Below are positions 1 to 8,067 of a stretch of DNA of 37,265 nucleotides, in pieces. The stretch's first letter is position 1, and each line of letters begins with the position of its first letter. A program made the translations under genes and the position numbers. A model generated the notes under the pieces. The model saw only the letters and a program-made list of their open reading frames with translations. It did no database searches and was not told the origin of the DNA. Source of the DNA: Cyclobacteriaceae bacterium (GTDB lineage: Bacteria > Bacteroidota > Bacteroidia > Cytophagales > Cyclobacteriaceae); the NCBI GenBank assembly GCA_029882685.1, contig JAOUKH010000008.1, positions 1 to 37,265 of the forward strand. The letters are read 5' to 3'.

Positions 1-2853
1 TTGAGATTTATAATTATTAAATCGCTCCTTCGCTAAGTCATTTTCACACTGTTTGTTATCAAGTAAGTAGGAGGTTCTGTACCAAGTGTCTCGGAGTTCA
101 TTGATGTCGATATCAAGCGTAGAGGTATTATGTGTGATTTTTAAAGTTCTGTTTTTATTGGTTTGACCTATGTTTTTATAGCTTACTCCTGTTTCGGTCA
201 ATATTGCTTCTACTTTTTCTGTAGCATTAGTTTGAATAATAATTCCCGATTTTTCGCTAAATAACAACGCCACTAAATCTTCCCCTAATTCAGAAATATC
301 AATATCTAATCCAATATTATTTGTAGGGAAACACATTTCAAGTAAGGTAGTAATTAATCCTCCCGCAGAAATGTCATGTCCAGATAAAACAAGTTCATTT
401 TCAATAAGCTTTTGTACAGCAGTAAATGTATTGGCAAAATAGCTAGCATCTTTAATTGCAGGAGCTGCAGTACCAACCTTATTTAAAATTTGAGCAAAAC
501 TACTTCCTCCCAAGTGGAAGTCATCTTTAGAAAAATCGATATAGATAATGCTTGAACCTTCAGTATTTACAATGGCTGGAGAAATAGTTTTATTGATGTC
601 GCTTACTTCAGCAACGGCTGAAATGATAACGGTGCCAGGAGAGTAAACAACATCTCCATTAGGGTATTTTTGTGTCATCGATAAAGAATCCTTACCAGTA
701 GGGATATTGATTCCTAAATCACATGCAAAATCACTGATGGCTTTAACTGCTTGATATAATCGGTAATTTTCACCTTCATTTTTTGCTGGCCACATCCAAT
801 TGGCACTTAGCGATACACCTTTTAAGCCATGAGATAAAGGTGCCCAGATTAGGTTAGTTAATGACTCGGCAATTGATAATTGAGAGCCTGCTATAGGATC
901 AACTAATGCTGAAACAGGAGCATGACCAATAGCTGTGGCTACACCTTTTTTTCCTTGATAATCGAGTGCCATAACTCCCAAATTATTGAGAGGAAGCTGA
1001 ACTTCACCACAAGTTTGTTGGGTTGCTACTTTACCTGTTACTGACCGATCAACTTTATTGGTTAGCCAATCTTTACATGCTACAGCTTCCAGTTGCAATA
1101 CTGCTTCTAAGTACTCTTGAATTTTTTCAGTAGTATACTCTAATTTAGAAAACTGACTTGATGATGATGTATCAGATAGTTTAGTGATGGGGGAAGAGCC
1201 AAACATATGTGCCAATTCCCAATCAATAGGATTAGTTCCAGAATTTTCATTTTTAAAAACGAAACGCATATCTCCTGTTGATTCGCCAACATTATACATA
1301 GGAGAGCGTTCTCTTTCAGCAACTTTTTCTAAGGTGGTAATATCTTTTTCTTTTATAATCAATCCCATTCGCTCCTGAGATTCATTGCCTACAATTTCTT
1401 TATCTGATAGGGTAGGGTCGCCTACAGGAAGCTTATTTACATCTATTACGCCACCTGTTTCTTCCAATAATTCAGATAGACAGTTTAAATGTCCACCAGC
1501 ACCATGATCGTGAATGGAAACGATAGGGTTGCTATCACTTTCCTGCATGGCTCGGATAGCATTCATTGCCCTTTTTTGCATCTCAGGATTGGAACGTTGG
1601 ATTGCATTTAGTTCGATGCTGTTCTTAAATTCCCCAGTAGCTACTGAAGACACAGCTCCTCCACCCATGCCAATTCTGTAATTATCTCCTCCTAAAATCA
1701 CCACTTTGTCTCCTATGGATGGTTTGTCTTTTTGTGCATCACTTTTCTTTCCAAAACCAACACCACCTGCCATCATTATCACTTTATCAAAGCCGTAGGA
1801 TTTATTATTTTCATGATGCTCAAAAGTGAGTACACTTCCGTTAATAAGTGGCTGACCAAATTTATTTCCAAAATCACTAGCACCATCCGATGCTTTGATT
1901 AGAATATCCATAGGTGTCTGATACAGCCATTCTCTTTCAGGAGTAGCTTTTTCCCAATCACGTTTTTCGAGCCTTGAGTAGGAGGTCATGTAAACCGCAG
2001 TGCCAGCCAAAGGTAAACTGCCTTTCCCTCCTGCAAGTCGATCTCTTATTTCCCCACCAGAACCAGTGGCTGCACCATTGAAAGGCTCTACAGTTGTAGG
2101 GAAATTGTGTGTTTCAGCTTTTAAAGAAATAACAGATTCAATATCTTTTCTTTGGAAGTAGTCGGCTGTATGCTGTGTTTTTGGTGCAAATTGCTCAATA
2201 ACTGGCCCTTCAATAAAAGCTACATTGTCTTTGTAGGCTGAAACAATAAGGTTTGGATTTACCTTCGAGGTTTTTTTGATAAGATGAAATAAGGATGATT
2301 CTTGAACCTTTCCGTCAATTATGAATTCGCCATTAAAAATTTTGTGTCGACAATGTTCAGAGTTGACTTGAGAGAAACCAAAAACCTCACTATCAGTTAA
2401 ATTTCTGCTAAGTTTTTCACTAACACCATTTAAGTAATCAACTTCCTCATTACTAAGTGCCAGTCCTTCTTGTTTATTAAACGATGCTATATCATCAATA
2501 AATAAAACTGGTTCTGGTTGTTTGTCTATTGTGAATATAGATTGATCAATGCCATTATACATTACTTGTAACATGGGATCGTGATGAGTGTTTTCTGACT
2601 CAACCTCAATAAATTCTTCTATACGTATTACACCTTCAATTCCCATGTTTTGAGTAATCTCAACAGCATTGGTACTCCAAGGAGTTATCATTTCTTTACG
2701 AGGGCCAATATAATAACCAGAAACTTTGTCTGTGGTAACAAGTTCAGCATTGCCCAACAACCAGATTAGTTTTTCAGTGACTAAATTGGATAGTGTAGTG
2801 TTGATTTCAAGAACGTAAAATTTATGGCTGTTTCCTCTGAAGAAATGGATCAT
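1..2853 (-). CDS. purL: Phosphoribosylformylglycinamidine synthase (FGAM synthase), partial: C-terminus beyond the left edge
   Basis: Catalyses the glutamine- and ATP-dependent conversion of FGAR to FGAM in de novo purine synthesis, in the cytoplasm. The minus strand is open from an ATG at 2853 to base 1, giving 951 residues that begin MIHFFRGNSHKFYVLE. Family motifs are clear: SQVNSEHCRHKIFNG, KAETHNFPTTVEPFNGAATG, GEIRDRLAGGKGSLPLAGTA, SIHDHGAGGHLNCLSELLEE, NIPTGKDSLSMTQKYPNG and LSGHDISAGGL. The N-terminal PurS-like part and both AIRS-like halves are visible, so this is the large single-chain PurL of about 1230 residues. The C-terminal glutamine amidotransferase domain lies outside the window. 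It sits 70 bp after the histidine-phosphatase gene on the same strand and has its own candidate promoter in that gap. Identification is secure. Confidence 0.97.
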   Translation of the reverse strand, partial: MIHFFRGNSHKFYVLEINTTLSNLVTEKLIWLLGNAELVTTDKVSGYYIGPRKEMITPWSTNAVEITQNMGIEGVIRIEEFIEVESENTHHDPMLQVMYNGIDQSIFTIDKQPEPVLFIDDIASFNKQEGLALSNEEVDYLNGVSEKLSRNLTDSEVFGFSQVNSEHCRHKIFNGEFIIDGKVQESSLFHLIKKTSKVNPNLIVSAYKDNVAFIEGPVIEQFAPKTQHTADYFQRKDIESVISLKAETHNFPTTVEPFNGAATGSGGEIRDRLAGGKGSLPLAGTAVYMTSYSRLEKRDWEKATPEREWLYQTPMDILIKASDGASDFGNKFGQPLINGSVLTFEHHENNKSYGFDKVIMMAGGVGFGKKSDAQKDKPSIGDKVVILGGDNYRIGMGGGAVSSVATGEFKNSIELNAIQRSNPEMQKRAMNAIRAMQESDSNPIVSIHDHGAGGHLNCLSELLEETGGVIDVNKLPVGDPTLSDKEIVGNESQERMGLIIKEKDITTLEKVAERERSPMYNVGESTGDMRFVFKNENSGTNPIDWELAHMFGSSPITKLSDTSSSSQFSKLEYTTEKIQEYLEAVLQLEAVACKDWLTNKVDRSVTGKVATQQTCGEVQLPLNNLGVMALDYQGKKGVATAIGHAPVSALVDPIAGSQLSIAESLTNLIWAPLSHGLKGVSLSANWMWPAKNEGENYRLYQAVKAISDFACDLGINIPTGKDSLSMTQKYPNGDVVYSPGTVIISAVAEVSDINKTISPAIVNTEGSSIIYIDFSKDDFHLGGSSFAQILNKVGTAAPAIKDASYFANTFTAVQKLIENELVLSGHDISAGGLITTLLEMCFPTNNIGLDIDISELGEDLVALLFSEKSGIIIQTNATEKVEAILTETGVSYKNIGQTNKNRTLKITHNTSTLDIDINELRDTWYRTSYLLDNKQCENDLAKERFNNYKSQ

Positions 2854-2888
2854 TGTGCGAAGTATTTCAAAGCTTTTGAATTAAGGCA

Positions 2889-2896
2889 CAAATGTA
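2889..2896 (-). promoter_or_regulatory. Candidate Bacteroidota -7 element for purL
   Basis: On the minus strand this reads TACATTTG, an exact match to the Bacteroidota -7 consensus TAnnTTTG, about 36 bp before the purL ATG. The -33 region is only a T-run about 15-19 bp upstream, without the usual TTTG, so the call rests on the -7 box and its position. Confidence 0.4.
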
Positions 2897-2923
2897 GAAA
2901 AAAGCGCTATAAAAAGATACCGT

Positions 2924-3430
2924 CTAATAGCTTAATTCTACTACTTTTGTTTCCTCTTGGTTAGAAATGGTTACAATAAATATTTTCCCATATTCATTTT
3001 CATCTAACGATTTATATTTTTCTTGATTTATTAATGTGTTTACCAATTGTGGGGTAGTATTCGAGTGCCCACTTACAAGTATTGTTTCGCCTTCATGATT
3101 ATTGAGAAGCTGTTTAGTTATTTTGTTATCTCTTGGGTCATACATTTCAACCTTTAAGTCAAGTGCTTCTGCAAGGAGTAGAACAGTATTTTTTGTTCGT
3201 TTATAGTTTGTTGAATATATAGCACTGATATCAGCATTTATGAATAACTGCTTTAGCCGAAGTGCTCTTTCAATTCCTGCTGAAGATAGCTCGGGATCTG
3301 GAGAATCATTTTTAACTTTTTCAGCGTGTCGTACCAAAACTATTGTAGTAAGGCCTATATCGGATTGTGCTAGGGAGATAAAAGGTAATGTGATGATGAT
3401 TAGAATAATAAAATGTTTTTTAAGTTGCAT
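2924..3430 (-). CDS. Exported histidine phosphatase (phosphoglycerate mutase-like/SixA-like)
   Basis: A 168-residue protein of the histidine phosphatase superfamily. Residues 1-21 form a signal peptide (basic MQLKKH, then a hydrophobic stretch ending SLAQ), so it should act in the periplasm or beyond. The catalytic RHG-type motif is VLVRHAEK with Arg34 and phospho-acceptor His35; Arg78 (TNYKRTKNT) and His122 (LVSGHSNTTP) supply the other phosphate-pocket residues. The length matches short SixA-like members rather than true phosphoglycerate mutases. The start is ATG at 3430, 17 bp after the NTF2-like gene, so the two are probably co-transcribed. The substrate is unknown; phosphorylated sugars, nucleotides or proteins are all possible. 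Confidence 0.85.
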   Translation of the reverse strand: MQLKKHFIILIIITLPFISLAQSDIGLTTIVLVRHAEKVKNDSPDPELSSAGIERALRLKQLFINADISAIYSTNYKRTKNTVLLLAEALDLKVEMYDPRDNKITKQLLNNHEGETILVSGHSNTTPQLVNTLINQEKYKSLDENEYGKIFIVTISNQEETKVVELSY

Positions 3431-3447
3431 AGCTATATTAGTTGTAG

Positions 3448-3966
3448 TTATAAATCACGACCTTTTTTAATTTCATCAATCACTTTACACCCTTGTTTTT
3501 GACGAGTATCTGTTAAATGAAAAATTTTCCATCCATTTTCATCTCTATTAAGTATAAACGCATCTACACCACAATGACTAAATTCTTTGCCTAGATAGAA
3601 AGCATATTTTGTCCACAAGCTAGCTAAATTGTTGTCAATATTGATTTTAGTATCCCAAATAGGTTCATCCCATATTTTACCATGAGGAGTGCCTACAGCA
3701 TCAAGAAATTTTTGAAGTTTGTTATTCGATAATATCGGATTTCCTTCATTATTGATGTATGAAGTGTATAGGTCTGCTTCTGGCCTAAACACCGAATGAA
3801 CTTTAGCACTATCACCTTCTCTCATTCCATCGAATAGTGTTAGCACTACATCGAGAATTTCTTGTTCATTTTCTGAAAAATGGATATTAACAACATTTTT
3901 TACTTGTGAATAACATGTAATGAAAGTTGATAAAACGAATATAAATGTAAGAGAAATCGTATTCAT
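3448..3966 (-). CDS. Exported NTF2-like/SnoaL-like protein
   Basis: A 172-residue protein with a signal peptide (residues 1-20, ending ITCYSQ). The mature part begins with the helix EILDVVLTLFDGMREGDSAKVHSVFRPEADLYTSY (described here in parts: DGMREGD, then FRPEADL), the typical opening of an NTF2-like cone-fold domain. It ends in beta strands such as HCGVDAFILNRDENGWKIFHLTDTR. Secreted NTF2-like proteins of this kind are common in Bacteroidota and are mostly small-ligand binders or uncharacterised enzymes; no catalytic residues can be assigned. The start is ATG at 3966. It is first in a minus-strand run with the histidine phosphatase and purL, and divergent from the histidine kinase. The fold call is fairly sure, the function unknown. 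Confidence 0.75.
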   Translation of the reverse strand: MNTISLTFIFVLSTFITCYSQVKNVVNIHFSENEQEILDVVLTLFDGMREGDSAKVHSVFRPEADLYTSYINNEGNPILSNNKLQKFLDAVGTPHGKIWDEPIWDTKINIDNNLASLWTKYAFYLGKEFSHCGVDAFILNRDENGWKIFHLTDTRQKQGCKVIDEIKKGRDL

Positions 3967-3999
3967 AAAGTTTTTTTAATATAAAAATTTCTAATTACA

Positions 4000-4019
4000 T
4001 ATACCTAATATGAGGTATA
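4000..4019. promoter_or_regulatory. Perfect inverted repeat TATACCT-N6-AGGTATA in a divergent intergenic region
   Basis: The arms TATACCT (4000-4006) and AGGTATA (4013-4019) are perfectly complementary around a six-base spacer. The site lies 34 bp upstream of the NTF2-like gene start and about 240 bp upstream of the histidine-kinase start, between divergent genes, which suits an operator. The core TACCT-N6-AGGTA recurs at 12738-12752. Confidence 0.35.
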
Positions 4020-4076
4020 ATATTATAAATAACACCCATAGTATTACACTAAAAGGTCTTTTTTGAGTAATCCGAA

Positions 4077-4099
4077 TTTTTTTGACAAAAACTCGTTAT
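4077..4099 (+). repeat. Direct repeat copy 1 (T7-GACAA ... CGTTAT) upstream of the histidine kinase
   Basis: The run TTTTTTTGACAA followed after five bases by CGTTAT. The same arrangement recurs at 4182-4205 with a six-base spacer. The copies are 105 bp apart, both inside the 292-bp divergent region. They could be paired regulatory sites or upstream promoter elements. Confidence 0.3.
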
Positions 4100-4138
4100 G
4101 AGTAATATTTTAGTAGTATTCATCCAAAATATGTGTAA

Positions 4139-4146
4139 TAAATTTG
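4139..4146 (+). promoter_or_regulatory. Candidate Bacteroidota -7 element before the histidine kinase
   Basis: TAAATTTG matches TAnnTTTG exactly on the plus strand, about 113 bp upstream of the probable kinase ATG at 4259. No good -33 TTTG precedes it, so it is a weak call. The second direct-repeat copy closer to the gene is an alternative promoter. Confidence 0.25.
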
Positions 4147-4181
4147 AATATCTTGTGTAAGATTATTTTAACAAGAAAATA

Positions 4182-4205
4182 TTTTTTTGACAACGGTTGC
4201 GTTAT
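4182..4205 (+). repeat. Direct repeat copy 2 (T7-GACAA ... CGTTAT) upstream of the histidine kinase
   Basis: Second copy of the 4077-4099 motif: TTTTTTTGACAA, six bases, CGTTAT. It runs into TATAATTG at 4205-4212, which differs at one base from TAnnTTTG, about 47 bp before the kinase ATG. The copy may therefore overlap the promoter. Confidence 0.3.
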
Positions 4206-4258
4206 ATAATTGAACACCATTTTTTAACCTTGATTTTTTGCAACTGTAGTTGTTTATT

Positions 4259-5161
4259 ATGTTTTATTTTTTGATAATATTTTCACTAATTCTAGCTGCA
4301 CTTATCATTCTTTTTTTTAAATATAAAGAGGTAAGGCAGAGGTGTGTCTACTTAGAAAAAAAGAATAAAGAAATACTATCCGCTAAAGAAAAGTTGAGTA
4401 AGCAAAAAATAAATGTAGAAGAGCAAAATTTAGAATTAAATTTACAACTTGATGAATTAGAAGAAGTTAATTCTGTTAAAAACAAATTATTTACTATTAT
4501 TTCTCATGATGTTCGAGGACCTGTGAAATCAGTTCTTGGAATGTTGAATTTATTAAAAACTAAAGGGTTAACGGAAAAGGAATTGAATGCGTTAGTAATT
4601 GATTTGAGTTTTAATATTTCAAATGTTTCTACTTTTCTCGATAATTTAATGTTATGGGCTGATGGACAAATGAATAGTATCACTGCAAATTTTTCTGAAA
4701 TTGACATTAAAGAATTGATACAGCAAAACATTGATCTTTTGAGGTTTAGGGCTGGTCAGAAAAATATTACTTTGATAAATAACTTGATAGTTCCTATACG
4801 ATGCAAAGCTGATAGAGATATGGTGAATTTGGTGATAAGGAATTTACTCATGAATGCTATTAAATTTACGCCAATAAATGGAAAAATTTGTTTAGTAGCA
4901 ATATTAGAAAATGATAATATTAAAGTTCAAATAAAGGACAATGGAATAGGAATTCCATCTGATGTTATTAATCAGATATTTGATTTAAAGTATCAAACTT
5001 CAAGTGGCACTATTGATGAAAAGGGAACAGGTTTAGGATTAGTGTTGTGTAAAGACTTTGTGAAAATAAATGGAGGAGAAATTGGGGTTGAAAGTAAGGA
5101 GGGAGAAGGAAGTAGATTTCATTTTACATTACCATTAGTACAAGAAATGGTTAAAAGTTGA
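4259..5161 (+). CDS. Membrane-anchored orphan sensor histidine kinase without sensor domain
   Basis: A 300-residue kinase. Residues 1-20 form one membrane helix (MFYFLIIFSLILAALIILFF), followed by a charged coiled coil (about 25-70), then HisKA with the H-box IISHDVRGPVKSVLGMLNLL, where His83 is the phospho-acceptor. The HATPase domain has the N-box NLLMNAIKFTP, the G1 box IKDNGIGIP and the G2 box KGTGLGL. I chose ATG at 4259; a TTG at 4250 adds only three residues, and an in-frame TAG at 4247-4249 rules out anything longer. The layout equals the C-terminal half of Bacteroidota TPR-histidine kinases, with no TPR or periplasmic part. No response regulator is adjacent. It ends 2 bp before the convergent glycosyltransferase gene. 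Confidence 0.9.
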   Translation: MFYFLIIFSLILAALIILFFKYKEVRQRCVYLEKKNKEILSAKEKLSKQKINVEEQNLELNLQLDELEEVNSVKNKLFTIISHDVRGPVKSVLGMLNLLKTKGLTEKELNALVIDLSFNISNVSTFLDNLMLWADGQMNSITANFSEIDIKELIQQNIDLLRFRAGQKNITLINNLIVPIRCKADRDMVNLVIRNLLMNAIKFTPINGKICLVAILENDNIKVQIKDNGIGIPSDVINQIFDLKYQTSSGTIDEKGTGLGLVLCKDFVKINGGEIGVESKEGEGSRFHFTLPLVQEMVKS

Positions 5162-5163
5162 AG

Positions 5164-5904
5164 TTACGCAATAATATATTTATGAAACCAACTTCTGATT
5201 TTCATTTTCATTACTCCTAAAACTGCTTCCTTAAAAATTCCTTTCGACATTTTAGATTCACCCCTCGTTCTGTCGGTAAAAATAATAGGAACTTCTACTA
5301 TTTTAAAGCCAAACTTATATGCAGTAAATTTCATTTCAATTTGAAAGGCATAACCAATAAATTTTATACTATTCAAATCAATAGTTTGTAATACTTTTCG
5401 AGATAGACACACAAAACCTGCTGTAGTATCTCTAATGTCCATGCCTGTAATAATTCGTACATATATGCTTGCCAAGTAGCTCATGAGTACTCTTCCCATT
5501 GGCCAATTAACTACATTTACTCCTGTAACATATCGTGACCCAATAGCCATATCATTACCTTGATTAGCACAAGTATCATACAGTTTTAGTAGATCATTAG
5601 GGTTGTGTGAGAAATCGGCATCCATTTCGAACACATATTCGTACCCTTTTTTAAGTGCAAATTTAAACCCTTCAATATATGCAGTCCCTAATCCTAATTT
5701 ACCAGTTCTTTCAATAATGTGTAGTACGTGCTTGGAAGTATCTGTTTCAATAATTTTCTTCACAATGCCAGCAGTGCCATCAGGTGAGCCATCATCAATT
5801 ATCAAAATATCAAAAACTTTTTCAAGACTGAATACAGCTGAAATTACGTCTTCGATATTTTCTTTTTCGTTATATGTAGGAATTATTACAAGACTATCAT
5901 TCAC
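5164..5904 (-). CDS. Polyprenyl-phosphate mannosyltransferase-like GT2 glycosyltransferase (DPM1-like)
   Basis: A 246-residue GT-A fold enzyme of the dolichol/polyprenol-phosphate mannose synthase type, which transfers a sugar from a nucleotide sugar to a membrane polyprenyl phosphate. Motifs: LVIIPTYNEKENI at the N-terminus, DDGSPDGT (37-44), FEMDADFSHNP with Asp95 and Asp97 for metal and nucleotide sugar, GSRYVTG and TAGFVCLSRKVL. The length equals catalytic-domain-only members; no C-terminal GtrA-like membrane domain is present. The start is a GTG at 5904: an upstream in-frame TAA lies at 5908-5910, and no internal ATG precedes the catalytic motifs. Mannose is the likely sugar, but glucose or GlcNAc cannot be excluded. 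Confidence 0.9.
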   Translation of the reverse strand: MNDSLVIIPTYNEKENIEDVISAVFSLEKVFDILIIDDGSPDGTAGIVKKIIETDTSKHVLHIIERTGKLGLGTAYIEGFKFALKKGYEYVFEMDADFSHNPNDLLKLYDTCANQGNDMAIGSRYVTGVNVVNWPMGRVLMSYLASIYVRIITGMDIRDTTAGFVCLSRKVLQTIDLNSIKFIGYAFQIEMKFTAYKFGFKIVEVPIIFTDRTRGESKMSKGIFKEAVLGVMKMKIRSWFHKYIIA

Positions 5905-6008
5905 CTGTTAACACTTATTAATTACATTGCACACCTAAATAAACATAGCAAAACGTTATTTTGTTTTAACAAAAAACGAATTATACAAATATCAACCTTT
6001 TAGCTTAA

Positions 6009-6515
6009 ATGAACAAATGTATTTTTTTAGATAGAGATGGAGTGTTAAACCGTGAAAGAGGCGATTATACCTATAAAAAGGAAGATTTTGAATTGATTCA
6101 AGGTGTTGTGGAAGCTGTAAAAAAAATTAAAGAAAATGGATTCATCATAATTGTAATTACTAATCAGGCTGGAATTAGCAGAGGACGTTATGATAGACAA
6201 GATATGGAAGCTTGTCATGAATATTTACAAAAAAAATGTGGAGGAATTTTCGATGCAATTTATTATTGTCCATACCATCCTTCAATAACAACTTCTATTG
6301 CTCGAAAACCCGATACGTTAATGTTTGAAAAAGCAATTGCAAAATTTAATGTCGATGTAAATAAGTCATGGATGGTGGGGGATAAGGAAAGAGATATTAT
6401 TCCTGCAAATAAATTAGGAATAAAAACAGTATTAATCGATGATAAAGAGCCAGAAACTATAGCCGATTTTACGTCAATTTCATTGTATAAGGCTGTGCAA
6501 GATGTTATTCTTTAG
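6009..6515 (+). CDS. gmhB: D-glycero-D-manno-heptose 1,7-bisphosphate 7-phosphatase-like HAD phosphatase
   Basis: A 168-residue HAD phosphatase of the GmhB/HisB-N type, expected to remove the 7-phosphate of heptose bisphosphate in nucleotide-heptose synthesis for the envelope. Motif I is FLDRDGVLNRERGDY (Asp8 and Asp10), motif II ITNQAGISRG, the lysine motif ARKPDTLMF (Lys100), and motif IV MVGDKERDI. An oddity is the zinc loop. Typical GmhB has C-x-H and a later C-x-C just before RKP; here the stretch is CPYHPSITTSIARKP, keeping Cys87 but with Tyr89 at the His-ligand position (His90 follows) and no C-x-C. The protein may therefore lack the structural zinc. It is convergent with the PAP2 gene (7-bp gap). 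No other heptose gene is nearby, so a different phosphosugar substrate remains possible. Confidence 0.85.
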   Translation: MNKCIFLDRDGVLNRERGDYTYKKEDFELIQGVVEAVKKIKENGFIIIVITNQAGISRGRYDRQDMEACHEYLQKKCGGIFDAIYYCPYHPSITTSIARKPDTLMFEKAIAKFNVDVNKSWMVGDKERDIIPANKLGIKTVLIDDKEPETIADFTSISLYKAVQDVIL

Positions 6516-6522
6516 GAGTATT

Positions 6523-7098
6523 TTATGAAGTGGTTTTGAACCATTGCTGTTCTGCCCAAATAAATAATTTATAGCTAAACAGGCCAGACAAGGCACCTAT
6601 TGCTCCGCCTACTAAAATGTCTCCTGGATAGTGCACGCCCAAATAAATACGACTATAAGAAACAACTAATGCCCAAGCAAATATCCATATTATCCATCTG
6701 TGTTCTTTACGGAATAACAACCACACAAACATGGCCATACTAAATGAATTGGCTGCATGAGAGGATGCAAATCCATATTTACCCCCTTTGTAATTATTTA
6801 CATGGTGAATAAGTCCTTCCAAAATTGGTTCGTGCGAAGGTCTTAATCGTTCAAAAAATGGTTTCATAAAACCAGAAGTAATTTGATCTGCCAAAGCAAT
6901 TGAAATAGCTATACAGGAAAGTACTAAAATACTTTTCCACTTATAACGATAAATAATAAAACCTATAATGAGAAGATAAAAGGGTATCCATTCTTTCTTT
7001 CCTGAAATCCAAAACATGATAGGATCTAGCCAAGTGGCATTAAGTTCATTAAGAAAGAGGAATAAATCTTGGTCAAACTCTATTAGTGCATCTATCAT
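6523..7098 (-). CDS. PAP2-family membrane phosphatase
   Basis: A 191-residue integral membrane protein of the type 2 phosphatidic acid phosphatase family, which dephosphorylates lipid phosphates such as undecaprenyl diphosphate or phosphatidic acid. The three signature motifs are KPFFERLRP (79-87), ASSHAANSF (His114) and SRIYLGVHYPGD (Arg150, His156 nucleophile, Asp160). Hydrophobic segments near 38-51, 56-70, 117-129, 134-148 and 161-176 give the usual multi-helix layout. The start is ATG at 7098. It lies 31 bp downstream of hemF on the same strand and is probably co-transcribed with it. The substrate cannot be told from sequence; undecaprenyl-diphosphate phosphatase is a reasonable guess. 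Confidence 0.9.
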   Translation of the reverse strand: MIDALIEFDQDLFLFLNELNATWLDPIMFWISGKKEWIPFYLLIIGFIIYRYKWKSILVLSCIAISIALADQITSGFMKPFFERLRPSHEPILEGLIHHVNNYKGGKYGFASSHAANSFSMAMFVWLLFRKEHRWIIWIFAWALVVSYSRIYLGVHYPGDILVGGAIGALSGLFSYKLFIWAEQQWFKTTS

Positions 7099-7129
7099 TT
7101 TTTTGTGGTTTACTTATAACTTTTGCAAA

Positions 7130-8023
7130 TCATATATCTGCCCAATTAACACCTTTTGTTAATAAAGAAAGTGTTTTTTCTTCGGCACTATTTTTTTCTA
7201 CTTGATGGTTGTACGTCCAGTTAGCTTGTGAGGGCAAACTCATAAGTATAGATTCGGTTCTTCCATCGGTATCTAATCCAAACTTGGTTCCTTTGTCATA
7301 AACCAAATTAAACTCAACATACCTTCCTCTACGCAATAGCTGCCATTGTTTTTGTGTTTCGTTAAAGGGTAATCTTTTATTTTTATTCATCAAGTGAGTG
7401 TAAATTGGAGCAAATTCATTACCTACATCTTTCACAAATTCGAATATTGCTTCTTTACTCAGTTCTTCTTTTTCAGATAAACGATCAAAAAAGATTCCTC
7501 CAACACCACGGGTTTCTTTTCTGTGTTTAATATAAAAATAGTCATCTGCCCATTGTTTAAACTTGGGGTAGTATGAAGGGTGATGTTTATCACAAACTTG
7601 TTTTAAAGAGTTGTGAAAAAACTTTGCATCTTCTTCATTTACATAATGTGGAGTAAGGTCAATCCCTCCTCCAAACCACCAAGTACCATTACTCATTTCA
7701 AAATAACGCACATTCATGTGAATAATGGGTACCATAGGGCTATTGGGGTGTATAACAATGGATACACCTGTGGCAAAAAAATCAGCTTGATCTAAGTTAA
7801 GGGCATTAAGTATTACCTGAGGTGTTTTTCCTTCTACTGCTGAGAAATTAACACCACCTTTTTCAATAACATTGCCTTCGTATATTATACGAGTTCTTCC
7901 ACCACCACCACCAGGCCGTTCCCATTTATCTTCATGAAATTGGCCATTTTCATCCTCTTTTTCTAAAGCTTTACAAATCGTGTCTTGAAGCCCTTTAAAC
8001 CAATCTGTAATTTGATTTTTCAT
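7130..8023 (-). CDS. hemF: Oxygen-dependent coproporphyrinogen III oxidase
   Basis: Converts coproporphyrinogen III to protoporphyrinogen IX with O2 in heme synthesis, in the cytoplasm. Length is 297 residues from ATG at 8023; a TTG at 8047 would add eight residues but the family normally starts at MKNQITDW. Recognisable blocks: KWERPGGGGGRTRII, GGVNFSAVEG, NGTWWFGGGIDLTPHY, DDYFYIKHRKETRGVGGIFF, RRGRYVEFNLVYDKGTKFGL and ESILMSLPSQANW. It is divergent from the E1 dehydrogenase gene and leads a likely two-gene operon with the PAP2 phosphatase. Its presence suggests that the organism makes heme under aerobic conditions. A candidate promoter and a perfect inverted repeat lie upstream. Confidence 0.97.
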   Translation of the reverse strand: MKNQITDWFKGLQDTICKALEKEDENGQFHEDKWERPGGGGGRTRIIYEGNVIEKGGVNFSAVEGKTPQVILNALNLDQADFFATGVSIVIHPNSPMVPIIHMNVRYFEMSNGTWWFGGGIDLTPHYVNEEDAKFFHNSLKQVCDKHHPSYYPKFKQWADDYFYIKHRKETRGVGGIFFDRLSEKEELSKEAIFEFVKDVGNEFAPIYTHLMNKNKRLPFNETQKQWQLLRRGRYVEFNLVYDKGTKFGLDTDGRTESILMSLPSQANWTYNHQVEKNSAEEKTLSLLTKGVNWADI

Positions 8024-8044
8024 TCGTTTTATATTTAATGAAAG

Positions 8045-8052
8045 CAAAGCTA
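8045..8052 (-). promoter_or_regulatory. Candidate Bacteroidota -7 element for hemF
   Basis: The minus strand reads TAGCTTTG, an exact TAnnTTTG match, 21 bp upstream of the hemF ATG. That would give a short leader. The -33 position falls in or next to the inverted repeat at 8068-8089, so a bound regulator there could block this promoter. Confidence 0.4.
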
Positions 8053-8067
8053 AAAATTATATTCATA

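Noticed and set aside
3240-3470. 76-residue open frame on the plus strand
   Set aside because: It is antisense to the histidine-phosphatase catalytic region, where the minus-strand protein has intact motifs.
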